This document shows positions 1-10,383 of a stretch of 64,000 nt of DNA, one piece after another. The notes beneath the pieces were generated by a model. The model was not told where the DNA came from and did not search any database. It saw only the letters and a program-made list of their open reading frames with translations. The translations under genes and the position numbers were made by a program. Source of the DNA: Isoetes taiwanensis (Eukaryota; Streptophyta; Lycopodiopsida; Isoetales; Isoetaceae); NCBI GenBank assembly GCA_021234155.1, contig JAJEKV010000842.1:1-64000 (forward strand). The letters are read 5' to 3'. The stretch's first letter is position 1. Every line of letters starts with the position of its first letter.

Positions 1-45
1 ATGATCTAACATTGGTTGGGCCATAGTTTATTTTGGGCCCTTGCG

Positions 46-2092
46 GATAGGAAGGCTGGACTTTGAGGACTACACTATTATGTAATCGCGGGTACACATG
101 TTTATAAGGCAAGGAAAGAGCTATCTAAAGAAGAAAGCAAAAAACGGTCGGAAGAGCATGGAAGCCCATATTTACATGGGTTTGATAGAGCATCTAAGAG
201 GCTTAAAGTTATTGCCATGAGCCACAACCTCTCGACAATGGACCTTTATAGATAAGATCCGCTTCATGCAATGCAGAGTATGTCGAAAGTACAAACAAAT
301 GCTGGAGAAGACTTCAAGAAGTAGAAGAACAAGCTCCAAGAACTTCTTGAGGCCTCGTAGACTGAATGTTGCCTGAAAGCTGACTAAAAGAAGCCCCACA
401 TGGCAATGAAGCAGCAAGACGATAACTACTTTCGCCTTGCTTTCGGGAGACGCCCAAGTAAGAACAATAGCCCATGGATTCTTCTTTCAATTCTATTTTG
501 TTTCCACGTGGTCTAGAACGCGGTAGATCGACACAACACCGAAAGTCACGCAGATAAATTAATACCATTGGCTCGAGCGTATAAATTTATACCGTGGCAT
601 GGACGGGTATAAATTTAAACCGGGCGGGACCGGGTATAAATTTATATAGACCTCAATCCAGATAAATTTATACCATGTTTTCAAGGGTATAAGTTTATAC
701 CGCGGCATGGATCGGTATAAATTTATACCATAAGCCCGGAACGGTATAAATTTTATACCATGGCCGGACTCCGCCTCAGCATTTGTTGTACCACAACATG
801 TCATTTGCACTAAGCTACTTTGTCTTCAACTTTTAAGGGTGTGGGATCTATAGGAAAGAATATTGTGCATGTTAGCGAAGATGTTGAACTTAAATGAGCA
901 GCCAAAGACCATTGAAAAAAAAAAAAAAAAAAAAAGTTTAAACATAAGAATATGAGCATAGTACCATGGACACAACTATAGGGTGAAGAGCAAAAGAAAT
1001 TTTGAATGCGGGCTCTTTAGAAAGTTGTGGCCAAAGAATTTACCCTCGATGAAATGGCAAAGGAAGTTAAGATATGCATTTTTATTGTCTAAGTATTCTT
1101 TTTTCCTCACTTTGTCAGATAACCTCTTTATATTTGCGGCCCGGAAGGAAATTGTCTGTCGCCAACCGAAGTTAATGAAGCAACTAAACCTAGAAGACGG
1201 GAAGAGTGCAAGCTTCTTTATCCAACGTGCGATGTGATAGCATAATCGAGAACACGCAAGAAACTTCGGTTGGATAAATTTTGTAGAGAACATGTTTTGT
1301 TTTCGTGCCTTTGTCTCCACCGTTCACTTACAAAACCAAGAAGAAAGGCCCCGCCGGGCTTTTCTAAACCTAGTTCTGAGGGCCAAAGAGGAAAGGCAAA
1401 GACCGAAGGCCATCGAACACCCGAAAAGCAAGTCGGCCAAGTAGTTTTGACAACGGCTATGAAAGATTTACTACTTTTGGCTAGGATTCGCTTCTATAAA
1501 ATTGTACAAGGTGATCGCAAGGCCGAGGATTGTGGTTTGACAAGGTAAACTTCACATTGTGCATAGCCGGAAGCACATTCCATAGGGGCCAAGATTAAAG
1601 ATAGCGCTTCGACAATGAGGCTTTTACGAGCTTTTTGATGGCCTTAAGGAAGTCAAACCCCGCCGCCTAATTGGTGGGTTATCATTTTCCACTCCGGACC
1701 GTAGACAATGTCAATGCTCAAACCAATAGGAGCGGGCTGCAACGGCCTAAAAAGCGTATTTGGTAAGCTTTACATTTGTTCAAGTTTTTTTTTTTTTTTT
1801 TTTTTTTAAATTTATATTTATACTACGGTTGCCCCGCGGTATAAATTTCTATGGCTGGAGTCCAGGTGTAAATATCACCGATAGAAACCCAGCCAGATAA
1901 ACTTAAACCCTCGTGCTCATGCAGATAAATTTATATCATAAGAACCCCTACGATATATATTTATACCATTTTCTTATTACATTTAGCTTACAATTTTTTC
2001 TGGCCGCTAGATGAAGACTAACATCAAAGGTCATGGTGGGGGTCCGTTTAGTCATTTGCCGAAAGTGCACTTTCATATAGGATATTACAATA
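46..2092 (+). pseudogene. ParB-like / DNA methylase-like broken gene, copy 1 (truncated at both ends)
   Basis: This block is a direct, collinear repeat of 17948-20006, in the same order: ParB-like exon (about 46-330), intron with palindrome array, short exon near 1000-1075 (its end encodes FTLDEMAKE), exon near 1150-1340 (LMKQLNLED), and the stretch near 1560-1680. It starts inside the ParB-like exon, so the N-terminus is missing, and it stops before the motif I region of the other copy, so the C-terminus is missing too. At 1583-1585 a TAG stands where a methylase motif IV tyrosine would be, exactly as in the other copy, so that lesion is older than the duplication. Several further one-base differences break the frame. 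I see it as a dead fragment. The family assignment is inferred from the fuller second copy. Confidence 0.5.
565..775. repeat. Array of GGTATAAATTTATACC palindromes (intronic, copy 1)
   Basis: About seven copies of a 16-bp perfect or near-perfect palindrome, GGTATAAATTTATACC, are spaced about every 32-33 bp by short GC-rich spacers such as CGTGGCATGGAC. The matching array in the second gene copy is at 18440-18665. It lies in what looks like an intron of the broken methylase-like gene. A weaker set of the same motif is at about 1800-1980, in the next presumed intron. Confidence 0.85.
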
Positions 2093-3029
2093 ATTGGACG
2101 AGTGCAAATAAGTATAAAATGATTGGGGTTACAAGGGAAAAAATGAATAGCCAGATATGGTCCTATGCCATTGATGTATAAGAGGCATAGGATCACAAAA
2201 AAAAGGGGTAGGAAAATATCCCTCTTCTCAAGCATGTAAAGATATTAGGGGTGTTGGTTAGAGGATTTATCAAAAAGGTTTTGTTCATCCTTTTTAGAGG
2301 TTCCGGCGTCTCAGATGACGAAATTAGTAACCATTGCAAATCATAGGGTATTTGATTACAAATACAACGCTTAACAATCATTTCTATGTATTATCAAGAC
2401 ACACACGCTACCGGCCATATGGGGAGTAGGGCAGGCTTAATCCGACGGCCAGTCATGGGGTGTTGTGGGCATGGAGTGTTGGGATATCAAGGATTTAAAA
2501 AGGGTGCCTAGAAGGGAAAGTTTTATGGTAGAATTAGGGATCTAAGATGGAGTTCTATAGAAGCTCTAAACCCGAACTACAAGAGAAGAAGTGCATCTAA
2601 GAAGTAAAATTCCATGCTACAAAAACACAATTAATATGTAGATTATGCTTAAGCCTCAGATCATCTTGGAGTAGAAATAGGGTATGGGGAAGTTTTCTAG
2701 AGCAAACGACATGTAAGGTTTGTAGGAGGAATGAAATCAAGATGAACGCCTAATATTTAGAATTTGAGGTAAGATTTGAAATACACTCGGGGGTTTTCAT
2801 TGCATAGTTTCTTTTAAGCTACATTGATAATGTGTGTGATTATTTGATAAATGTTATGAAGATGATAATTGAATTAAATGTCTATAAACAATTGTTAGAC
2901 ATGTATATGGATGGGGAGGGAGAGAATAATAGTATCGGATTGATGGATTGTACATGATGATATATCTTTTAGACCTGATGGTCTCATAGATAATAAATAA
3001 ATATTTCATTTCATTTCTCTCTTTTTCAG
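2093..3029. other. No recognisable feature
   Basis: AT-rich sequence downstream of the copy 1 duplication boundary. I see no convincing coding region on either strand. The short open frames lack codon-like composition and match nothing I know. Confidence 0.4.
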
Positions 3030-3480
3030 TGGTTTTGTTATCACATATATGCAGATGACTTTGTGATGTTATCTAGAAGTGCTGGTGGTATGCAGAAAAT
3101 GCCTTGCCAAAATTTGGCGACGCAAAATGTATTGTAGTGAATATGAATAAAATGCGAATCATTGTTTTTGGGGCCAGCAAAGTGGATCATTTTGCATGGT
3201 ACTATAAAAGTCAAAAGGTAGAAATTGCAAATGTGTACAAATATCTTGGGTTGATTGTTGACAAGAGCTTTCATTGGTCAGATAGTCCCCAATGGTAGTT
3301 TAAAGGGTTTGTTTGCATTGCAAAGAAAATGTACTAAAGCTATAGGATTTTAGCATCAAGAAAATATTTGCATGGTTCACTTACACAATCAGTTATGTTG
3401 TATGGGTGTGAAGTTACCCATTAAAAACTATTTCACCATTATGACATGCAGTGTATGAAATCTTCTTCAGAGCATCCTTA
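3030..3480 (+). pseudogene. LINE (non-LTR retrotransposon) reverse transcriptase fragment
   Basis: The plus strand encodes the catalytic core motif YADD at 3048-3059, followed by the usual LINE context FVMLSRSAGGMQ. After a frame change come a segment with VVNMNKMRIIVFG, then VYKYLGLIVDKSFHWSD (about 3100-3298), and further on LYGCEV near 3400. This order (YADD, the NxxKT/V-like segment, the YLG motif, the LYGCE motif) is that of the palm-to-thumb part of non-LTR reverse transcriptases. Several frameshifts and stops separate the pieces, and no endonuclease, RNase H or poly(A) tail is visible. It is a dead internal fragment. I cannot assign the clade (L1 or RTE-like) from this. Confidence 0.8.
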
Positions 3481-4399
3481 GGCACATTGACAAAGTGTGG
3501 TAGAGTGGTCTTCTTCTGGTTATTCCATCAATAACAACCGATATATAGTTGAGTGGTTGTTCTAGTGCCTTCTTCCCCTCAGTTTTTTGCCAATTTTCTC
3601 CTTTCCAAAGATTGTTGTTCTCTGTGCTTGTTCAGGTTCTCTTTCAATGCATCGAAATTAAACATGTTCAAAGAAAACAACCTACCATTGAATAGAACTA
3701 GGCAAGAGTACGTTGTGGAAGCTTACTTTTAGTATGAAGTGTCCTTGCATTATGTCTCCGTTTTTTAATTCAAAGACATGTAGCACAAAATGACATCCGG
3801 TTCTTTCTCTAATAGACACAGGGGAAAATTTTTTTTTTTTCGAGCACAGTGAAATAAAGAGTAGCATACATGGTGTTCTCAACCTCAACACACAAATTCT
3901 TATAATTATTGTAGACTTCACATTTCGTGTGAAGTTGTCACAAAGTGGTACATAGGGGCTGCTAGGCGCTTTTTCGCGAAGACTCCTTGAAGAAGCCTTC
4001 CATCCAGAAAAAACATTGAAGGGCTGAATCTGGATATACTTCGAATGACAATAGTCATTAATGCCGGGGATTCTTGTCAAGCCTTTTCTTGGCGGTCTTT
4101 GCCTAAAGCATGAATCGGATTTTTAAAGGTTGTTTAACTTGACGGTGGCCACCCGGTTGTATAAGTAAACTTATCACCATAGTCCGCCTAATATTGAAGG
4201 CTAAGTAGCCCCTTTGGTCTAACAAAGTCGTTGAACTGTGGTTGTCACGAATCAACCTTAATTCCTTTAATCCACTTTAGCAAACAACATTGATGACAAC
4301 AAAGCTTTTGTATGTGTTGCCCTCAAGTGACCCTCATCCATTAGTTTCTTTCTTCTTTGTGATGTACAAGCTTTTTGTGTAAGACTCGTTTAAGGTTTT
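3481..4399. other. Unassigned stretch with one 132-codon minus-strand open frame
   Basis: Between the LINE fragment and the next coding-like block. A minus-strand frame is open from 4080 to 3682, but it resembles no family I recognise and has no clear splice or start context. Otherwise I see nothing here. Confidence 0.3.
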
Positions 4400-5100
4400 C
4401 ACTAGCGAGTGAGCTTTGAATTCAACATGGAGTCATGTGGTTGTGCAACATCATCGCCGGAGAGATCAACATGATGTGTTCCTTCGCCCGACATGGGAGG
4501 AATGGACAGGTGTACTAATAGATGCCATGAGGTTGGGTGTGGGGAGGTCTTGGGACTTGAACAGGTTTGCCTTTCTCTGGAAAAAGCAAATGAGGTTGGT
4601 GATGTAGTTGAGCGGCTCCCCGGCGTCATAAAATACAAGAATTGCATGGTCGCTGACCGCTTCCGAAAAGAGTAGTATCGTAGCGCAGATGGATGACGAT
4701 GGAATGATTTGCTCGTGGAGGCTGCTTTACTTGGATTAAGGAAGGCGGGCCAAACGAACCCGGAGAGTGAGTCTCGAGCTCATCTTTGGGTTCGGAGTGA
4801 ACCAATGGAAGGAGGAAAGTTGCAACCGCTCTATGGGCTGTGGTGGTGTAAAATGCATTAGTGGGGGGCAAACGGCGTTCGGGGGGGCGAGGAGATGGTG
4901 GAGTGAATTGCATTGGTGGTGGAAGCCGGCGTGTACAAAAGAGAGGGTTGGGGCTTTGAATGTCGAGTCGAAGTATCCCGGCTAGCATGTAATAGGATTA
5001 ACCGGTGGTATTTGTGGTGTGAAAACCATGGGAGGATGGAGGCCCGGCGGGGACGAGGTGGTTCGGGACGCTCTCTTTTCTCCGGCTATTATGAGCAAAA
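4400..5100 (+). pseudogene. Degraded coding-like region, unknown product
   Basis: Successive plus-strand frames give protein-like segments, for example TWEEWTGVLIDAMRLGVGRS (4480s), CLSLEKANEVGDVVERLPGV (about 4565-4630), VEAALLGLRKAGQTNPESES (about 4715-4775) and RAHLWVRSEPMEGGKLQPL (about 4776-4835). Rejoining them would need several one-base shifts. The composition is rich in charged residues and Trp and is unlike the neighbouring AT-rich DNA. It is followed at once by GGTATAAATTTATACC-type repeats, as the methylase-like gene exons are, so it may be a further exon or relative of that gene. I do not recognise a family. Confidence 0.35.
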
Positions 5101-5104
5101 TGAG

Positions 5105-5215
5105 CTTCAGACGGTACAAATTTATACCGTCTTGTATAAATTTGCTCCTAAAATAAACACAAACCGAGGCGGGCGGTATAAATCTATACTGAAGGCGCTA
5201 TATAAATTTATATGA
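5105..5215. repeat. Degenerate GGTATAAATTTATACC palindromes
   Basis: Four diverged copies of the palindrome (for example GGTACAAATTTATACCG and GCTATATAAATTTATATG) with short spacers. Same family as the other arrays in the window. Confidence 0.7.
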
Positions 5216-5483
5216 GAGGTTCGACATCGCATAATCAAAACATTATGGAAAGCACTTCTCTGGCGCCATTATCGAAGTACTTAAGGGCGTGAGGGGCGTC
5301 CATTTCTATATACTTGTTTGGAATTGAAGGCACTGCATTACTCGCCCCTCTTTGCTCCCTCAGAAAAGCTATAAGCAATTCCATACGGACATTATGGTAA
5401 GTCTCAACCCGGACCTTTTAATCCCCGCATTTCTTTCAATCGCTTTCGCGTTTCTATCGATGGTCTATCGATGAATTAATACC

Positions 5484-5715
5484 GAGGCATCACTAAATTT
5501 ATACAGGGGAGGTGGTCTCCTGGTATAAATTTATACCGCAAGAGTTCTGCCTCAGTATAAATTTATACCAAAAGAACACAGGCGGGGTAAATTTATCCCG
5601 ACAGAGTGTCAAGTGGTATATATTTATACCGCCCGTGCTCACACGGTATAAATTTATACCGTTGCATAACTCTCGCGGCATAAATTTATACCGACTTGGT
5701 CTAAAGTTATACCGC
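5484..5715. repeat. Palindrome array, inverted partner of 16625-16797
   Basis: Seven copies of the 16-bp palindrome or close variants (one is GGGTAAATTTATCCCG) with distinct spacers. Spacer order and sequence (GGAGGTGGTCTCC, GAGTTCTGCCTCAG, AAAGAACAC, GTCAAG) match the reverse complement of 16625-16797, so the two arrays are inverted copies about 11 kb apart. Confidence 0.85.
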
Positions 5716-5740
5716 ATGCATTTTGCATTGGTATCCTATA

Positions 5741-5838
5741 TTATAATGTTATTGGGTATGTCTGTCGTCAACGAAACCCTAACCCTATTTTTGGCATTTA
5801 GGGTTCTCATATGTCCGGCCCAGCTTCTGATATATCTA
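5741..5838. repeat. Dispersed repeat Y, copy 1
   Basis: About 98 bp beginning TTATAATGTTATTGGGTATG and containing AACCCTAACCCTA is almost identical to 14048-14145. A weaker relative of its first 20 bases is at about 63175-63195. There is no coding capacity. Confidence 0.85.
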
Positions 5839-5874
5839 ACATATATATGTTCTTATGTTTGTCCTGTTGAATCC

Positions 5875-6270
5875 GGCCGTTGATCCGAGATCCTACGGCT
5901 CACGTGCCTTTGGGACGTATCGTGCGACCCAGATGGCTTGGGAGTTTGTGTATAGACTATATGTGGCGATCCTACGGTCGAGGGTTGATTCGATCGATCG
6001 TCGGTTCGAAGATCCTACGGCTCACGTTGGTTTGGGACACATCCTACGGTGCACATGGCTTGGGAATTATATGTAATCGATCTAACGACCCAGGTTGCTT
6101 TTGATCTTGATCGTCGATCCGAGATCCTATGGCTCAGGTGGCTTGACACATATCCTACGGTCCCGATGGCTTTGGGAATTATATGTAATAGATCTTACGG
6201 CTCATATTGCTTTTATCGGTGAGATCTTGATCGTTGATCAGTCTAAAGATCCTAAGGCTCATGTTGAATG
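5875..6270. repeat. Degenerate tandem repeat, period about 110 bp
   Basis: About three and a half degenerate copies of a unit with the markers GATCCTACGGCTCA, GGGACACATCCTACGG, ATGGCTTGGGAATTATATG and GATCGTTGATC. No gene is seen in it. Confidence 0.7.
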
Positions 6271-6294
6271 CTCCGTCCCTTAAGGAAGGCTTTT

Positions 6295-6380
6295 AAAAAT
6301 TTTTATGTTATTGGGGGATTTGAACCCTAGCCCTCAATCCCCCAAACCCCCCACTCTAACCACTAGACCAAGCATTAATT
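6295..6380 (-). mobile_element. tRNA-like SINE head (or tRNA pseudogene)
   Basis: Read on the minus strand, TGGTCTAGTGG (6360-6370) fits the RNA polymerase III A box consensus TRGYNNARNGG exactly. About 34 bp later GGTTCAAATCC (6316-6326) fits the B box GGTTCRANNCC. The spacing is tRNA-like, but the rest does not fold into a tRNA cloverleaf (the arms are G- and C-runs) and there is no acceptor stem. This is the layout of a plant tRNA-derived SINE head. I cannot fix the 3' end of the element. Confidence 0.5.
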
Positions 6381-6498
6381 CTATGAAAAAATTATATTTC
6401 AAATATACTTAAGGGTAATGTTCCAATTAAAATAAAATAGAATATAACATCCTAGATAGTTCAGGAATCTTCGGACATGTAAGGGAATAGGGAAATAC

Positions 6499-6565
6499 TT
6501 CCAGAAAGTTCTAGGATGTTTTGAAAGTTTCAGAATGTTCCAGAAAGTTCTAGAAATTTCTAGAA
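6499..6565. promoter_or_regulatory. Run of contiguous heat-shock-element half-sites
   Basis: Positions 6533-6565 read GAAnnTTCnnGAAnnTTCnnGAAnnTTCnnGAA, seven perfect alternating half-sites of the heat shock factor binding element. A second, less perfect run precedes it from 6499 (TTCnnGAAnnTTCnnGGA). No promoter or gene that could use it is recognised nearby. The flanks are low-complexity sequence built of related words (AGGGAATC, TTCTAGAA), so the run may arise from repeat expansion rather than selection. Confidence 0.55.
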
Positions 6566-6757
6566 TGTAAGGGAATCGAGGAGAATTAAAGGGAATATAA
6601 GGAAATCTCATAAATTGTAAGAGAATGTAGGAAAATATTTACAAGTATGACGGAATCACTTAAAATCTAGTTCAATCTAAGGGGATCTTCATAATATCTA
6701 AGGGAATCTAAGAAAATCTTGATGAAATCTTAGAGTTTTTTTTAAGATTTTGCAAAG

Positions 6758-7162
6758 AGCCACAATAGAATGTTCTAAAATGTTTCATAATAAAGGTGTA
6801 CAATATAAATGTTGAAAAAAAAAATGTTCTAGATGCTCGGAAAAGCGTCTACCAGTCTAAAAATAGAAAGTGTTTTAGAAATGTTGCACATATCCAAAAT
6901 AGATTATTTTGGAAGGTTCTAAATGCTCATGGGTAAGCACCTCAATCAAAATAGAAAATTCTAAGAGAATCTAGGGGAATCTTCATGAATGCTAAATATA
7001 GTACATAGAATGTTGAAGAATATAGAGGAATCACAAGAGAATCTCATTAGAATCGTTTTGGTTATCTAGAAACGCATAGGGGCCTTGCAACCGGGTAAGA
7101 ACATGCTAAAACTGGAACAATGTGCCGTAGGACGCATTAAATTTCTTGTATATATCTACTAT
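6758..7162. repeat. Dispersed repeat X, copy 1
   Basis: About 400 bp from AGCCACAATAGAATG to AAATTTCTTGTATATAT, near-identical to 13564-13955. It contains many TTCTAAA/GAATNTTC words and no coding region. Here it is separate from repeat Y, whereas at 13.6-14.1 kb the two are joined by a TA tract. Confidence 0.85.
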
Positions 7163-7182
7163 ATATATACAATTATATAAGC

Positions 7183-7380
7183 TGCCCCCTTGTAGGTAAA
7201 GATTTGGGTGTCGCCGCGTGAGCCGTCCATCTCTGAGATCGATGGCCGAGACGGTGACACCTCGAATCATCCCAAGCATCCCCCTTGTTGGTAGAGATTG
7301 AGGTGTCGCCGCCTGGGCCGTCGAACGTGCGAGATCGACGGCCCAGATAGTGCCACCCTTATTTGGGGCTTTTGAGGTGG
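7183..7380. repeat. Two tandem ~100-bp units rich in GACGGCCCAGAT-type words
   Basis: The unit CCCCTTGT-GGTA-AGATT-GGTGTCGCCGC...GAGATCGA-GGCC occurs twice in direct order. Each contains a short inverted repeat around the word GAGATCGA. No coding region is seen. Confidence 0.6.
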
Positions 7381-10300
7381 GCCGTCGGATTTAGGGATTT
7401 GATCTCGACCGTCGGTTAAAAAATCAATGATATTAAATGCCACCTTGAGGTGGCGCCACCTTATATGTCTATATTGATTGCATGTGTTGCATCGACGGCC
7501 CATGTTTTGCCACATACTATTGAGTGCAATAAATGCCACATTATGAGGTGGCAGCAACATTAATGGCTCTTTTTGTGATGTGGCATGGCCCCTAGAAAAA
7601 TAATGTATGAATTCCACATTATGGTGTGACGTGGCAAAAAGAATGTATAGGTCGGCAAAGAAAAAAGTAGTTTAGAAATTTTTTCTTTTCTTCCTTAGCA
7701 TGTTGCGAGGATTTTTATTGACATGGCACTGCTAGTCTCTCTCCCGCAACAACCATCCGCCATCGCGAAGCTTGTGGAGTCGAATTTTGGAGTTCTTCCG
7801 GAAGCGTGCATGAACAGTCATGGTAACAAAAGCGATCGCCTTTTTTCTTTTATATTCTCATTTCATTCAGTTGGGTCATTTTTCCCATATTGGCTTTATT
7901 TTGCTCGTGATGTTCTTCAATCCTAATCATTGCCCTGGCTATGGCTATGGCAAGACACTCTCACTGCTTCCAACTTTTTTTCATTTGATACTACTCCAGG
8001 ATTTAAAGCATTTGATTAGTGGCGGGAAGCTGCAGGCATTCCCGTTTATTTTCGAACTTGCACACACAGAATGACAGGTCGTTTTAAGAAGCCGAAATTT
8101 TTTGAGATAATATCTTAGGCCGGATCATATGCGGAAAATCTTAGGCCGAATCATGTTACAAGAATCAGTTGTTTTGAAGAAAGTCTCAATAGAAAACCAG
8201 GGTTTATACAACCTGGGCAGGCAAGGTCTGACATACTGGAATGCTTAATGTTTTATAAAGTGTTAATTTGGTTCTCTAAGATAATGACCAAAATGTTGGA
8301 ATAATAAATTATTTGTCTTGGTTTTGCAGCACTTTCAGAGGGAGATTGTCAAAGGAGTTGAAGGTCTTACAACAACAGGTTCAAAACAACTTGAAGTTGG
8401 TTGGTATTTTTGCTATAATCTCCGCACTTGTTATGTGTTCTGAGCAAAAGTGTATAAACTGATGTCAGGAACAAAGCTGCTGAGGACTGCGAAAATATGC
8501 AACCGAAAGTCCTGGTGCCAACGGTGCTCTTGCCAAAGCTGGAATATGTTATGGCAATGCAGGGGGTCATGGTGCTGGTATTTGAGTTGATTTATTCAAT
8601 GTATGCACCTCATTGGTTTCTCTACTGTGTTATTTCTGTACCTTCTGTGGCTGTTGGTTCTGTCGTATGTTTTGATTTGGCAGTTGTTTTTCCATCATTT
8701 TGCTTTGGCCGTCTTTGGGGTGTGATAGTCATGACAACGCTTGTGCCTTGCACAACTCGGCTCATTTATCCTGCCATTCTAGGTTGTGTATTTGACATTG
8801 GCTCTTAGTTTAGTTTCTGTCTGTTTGCATTTCCGTTTTCAATCTCCCTAGTCCAAGTTTATTTCTCTTTTGTCCCTGTAGTCTCTTTGTTTCTTCGCTT
8901 CTCTGTCACAAGACTCTTTCACCATGCTGTTAAATCATGTCAATGTAGCTCCGTGTTGAAAAATCATATACTACAACCTTATTTGGAAAGGCTTTTTTGC
9001 CTAATGCTGCCGGAGCTGCCAATAGATGCCAGAGTCGGCTTATAGAAGCCGCAACCTGGTTTGAGATGAGGGCTAGTCTAGCGAGCTTCTGATTTAGGGA
9101 TTGAACTGCAACAGATTTGGATCTGCACAGAACCAGCTTAAATGAGTGGTTTGTTTGGTTTTGTCACTCTACTCGCTCTTAATTGCATCAGCTGTGAAGT
9201 AGCTAAAATTGGTTATTCTTTTCGGCCTAAGACTCTCCGTCCTACCTTTCTTAGTTCACAATCTGCAATCTACTATGTTCCAACCTCCTTTGAAGCCTAT
9301 TTGCGGCTATAATGTGTTTTAATCTGCTCTGTCCGAACCTTCATTGCAGCTTCTGCTCTGTCCAAGCCTCCGCTGTAACTTACTTGGAGCTGTATTGTGT
9401 TATTTCTATACGGACCCTTGCCGCCTCAGCCTCTATGACCTTTATTTTTCTATCACAGTTACGGCAACGCTTGTGTTTGCACATTGGCTCATTATTCCTT
9501 CCTTCTAGTTTTGAGGTTTTGTATGCATTTTACTTTTGCCATTTGTGATTCTGTCTCCAATTGTGTTAGTTGCACTTGAAGCATTTGAGTTTCCCGTTTT
9601 GCAATTGCTGGAATTTCACTAATAGTTTAATCCATGCTGGAGCAGTTTTCTTGTTGCTCTGTGGCATTCCAGATTCAGGGAGTGAACTGCAATAGATGTG
9701 GGTCTGCATAGAAGCAGCTTGGACCAATGGTTTGTTTGGTCTTTCTACTTGTTACATTTCATTTCAGGCTTATAGCAGGATTGGTGCTTGTTGTGCACTG
9801 CTAACTCTAACCATCTTACGATGCTTTTGGGATCGTTTGTTCCTTTAGTTTTATCTTTAACCTTACACGAATGTTAAATGAGCTTGGTGTATACTATGGT
9901 GTTTGCCAAATCACTGCAATATGGTTTTCTGTTGTACGACACCTATTCTAGCCGAGGTATGCATTTTTAGGCTACTTAGACAATGACCTTCTTAGCTATT
10001 TTATTTTAAGCTATTGAACAAGGACAAGTCGCCTTAACATACGGATAAGATTTCAAGTGTGCATTAGCAAAGCAAGGATGGAGGGTTGGAGACTGTTCAG
10101 AGCTTTATTCCCTTCTATTCATTCTCTGTTTTTACGTGACTCTTCTTTCTCGCTCATGTTTCTTTGCCCAATATTCCCTTTGTATTTGCTGCTCATGTTC
10201 CCTTGCCACATGTCCAATGCATAGATTTCTAGATCTATTGTTCTTATTTTACACAATGCAACCTGACAGCTAAACATTCTAACAAAATATGCCTACGATG

Positions 10301-10383
10301 AACTCTTCGAAATCTCCTACATCTATTTTTTGTTTCTGCAAAGTTCATTATTTCAGGGTTGCTGAGTAGAGTTCGTGCTCCAG
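7381..10383. other. Intron- or intergenic-like sequence upstream of the KCBP fragment
   Basis: Long stretch with T-rich, intron-like composition. A short plausible first exon lies at 7723-7820 (ATG, then about 33 codons beginning MALLVSLPQQPSA, ending at a GTAAC donor). Another exon-like piece at about 8331-8399 follows a TTGCAG acceptor. The two do not join in frame and I recognise neither. I see no other features. Confidence 0.3.

Noticed and set aside
565-775. Regular palindromes and spacers as a CRISPR array
   Set aside because: The repeat is 16 bp, spacers are about 16 bp and similar to each other, there are no cas genes, and the DNA is eukaryotic.
5775-5800. Telomere-like AACCCTAACCCTA
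   Set aside because: Only two units, embedded in repeat Y and found again at 14085; not a telomere array.
6313-6373. Functional tRNA gene
   Set aside because: A and B boxes are present, but acceptor, D and anticodon arms cannot be folded.
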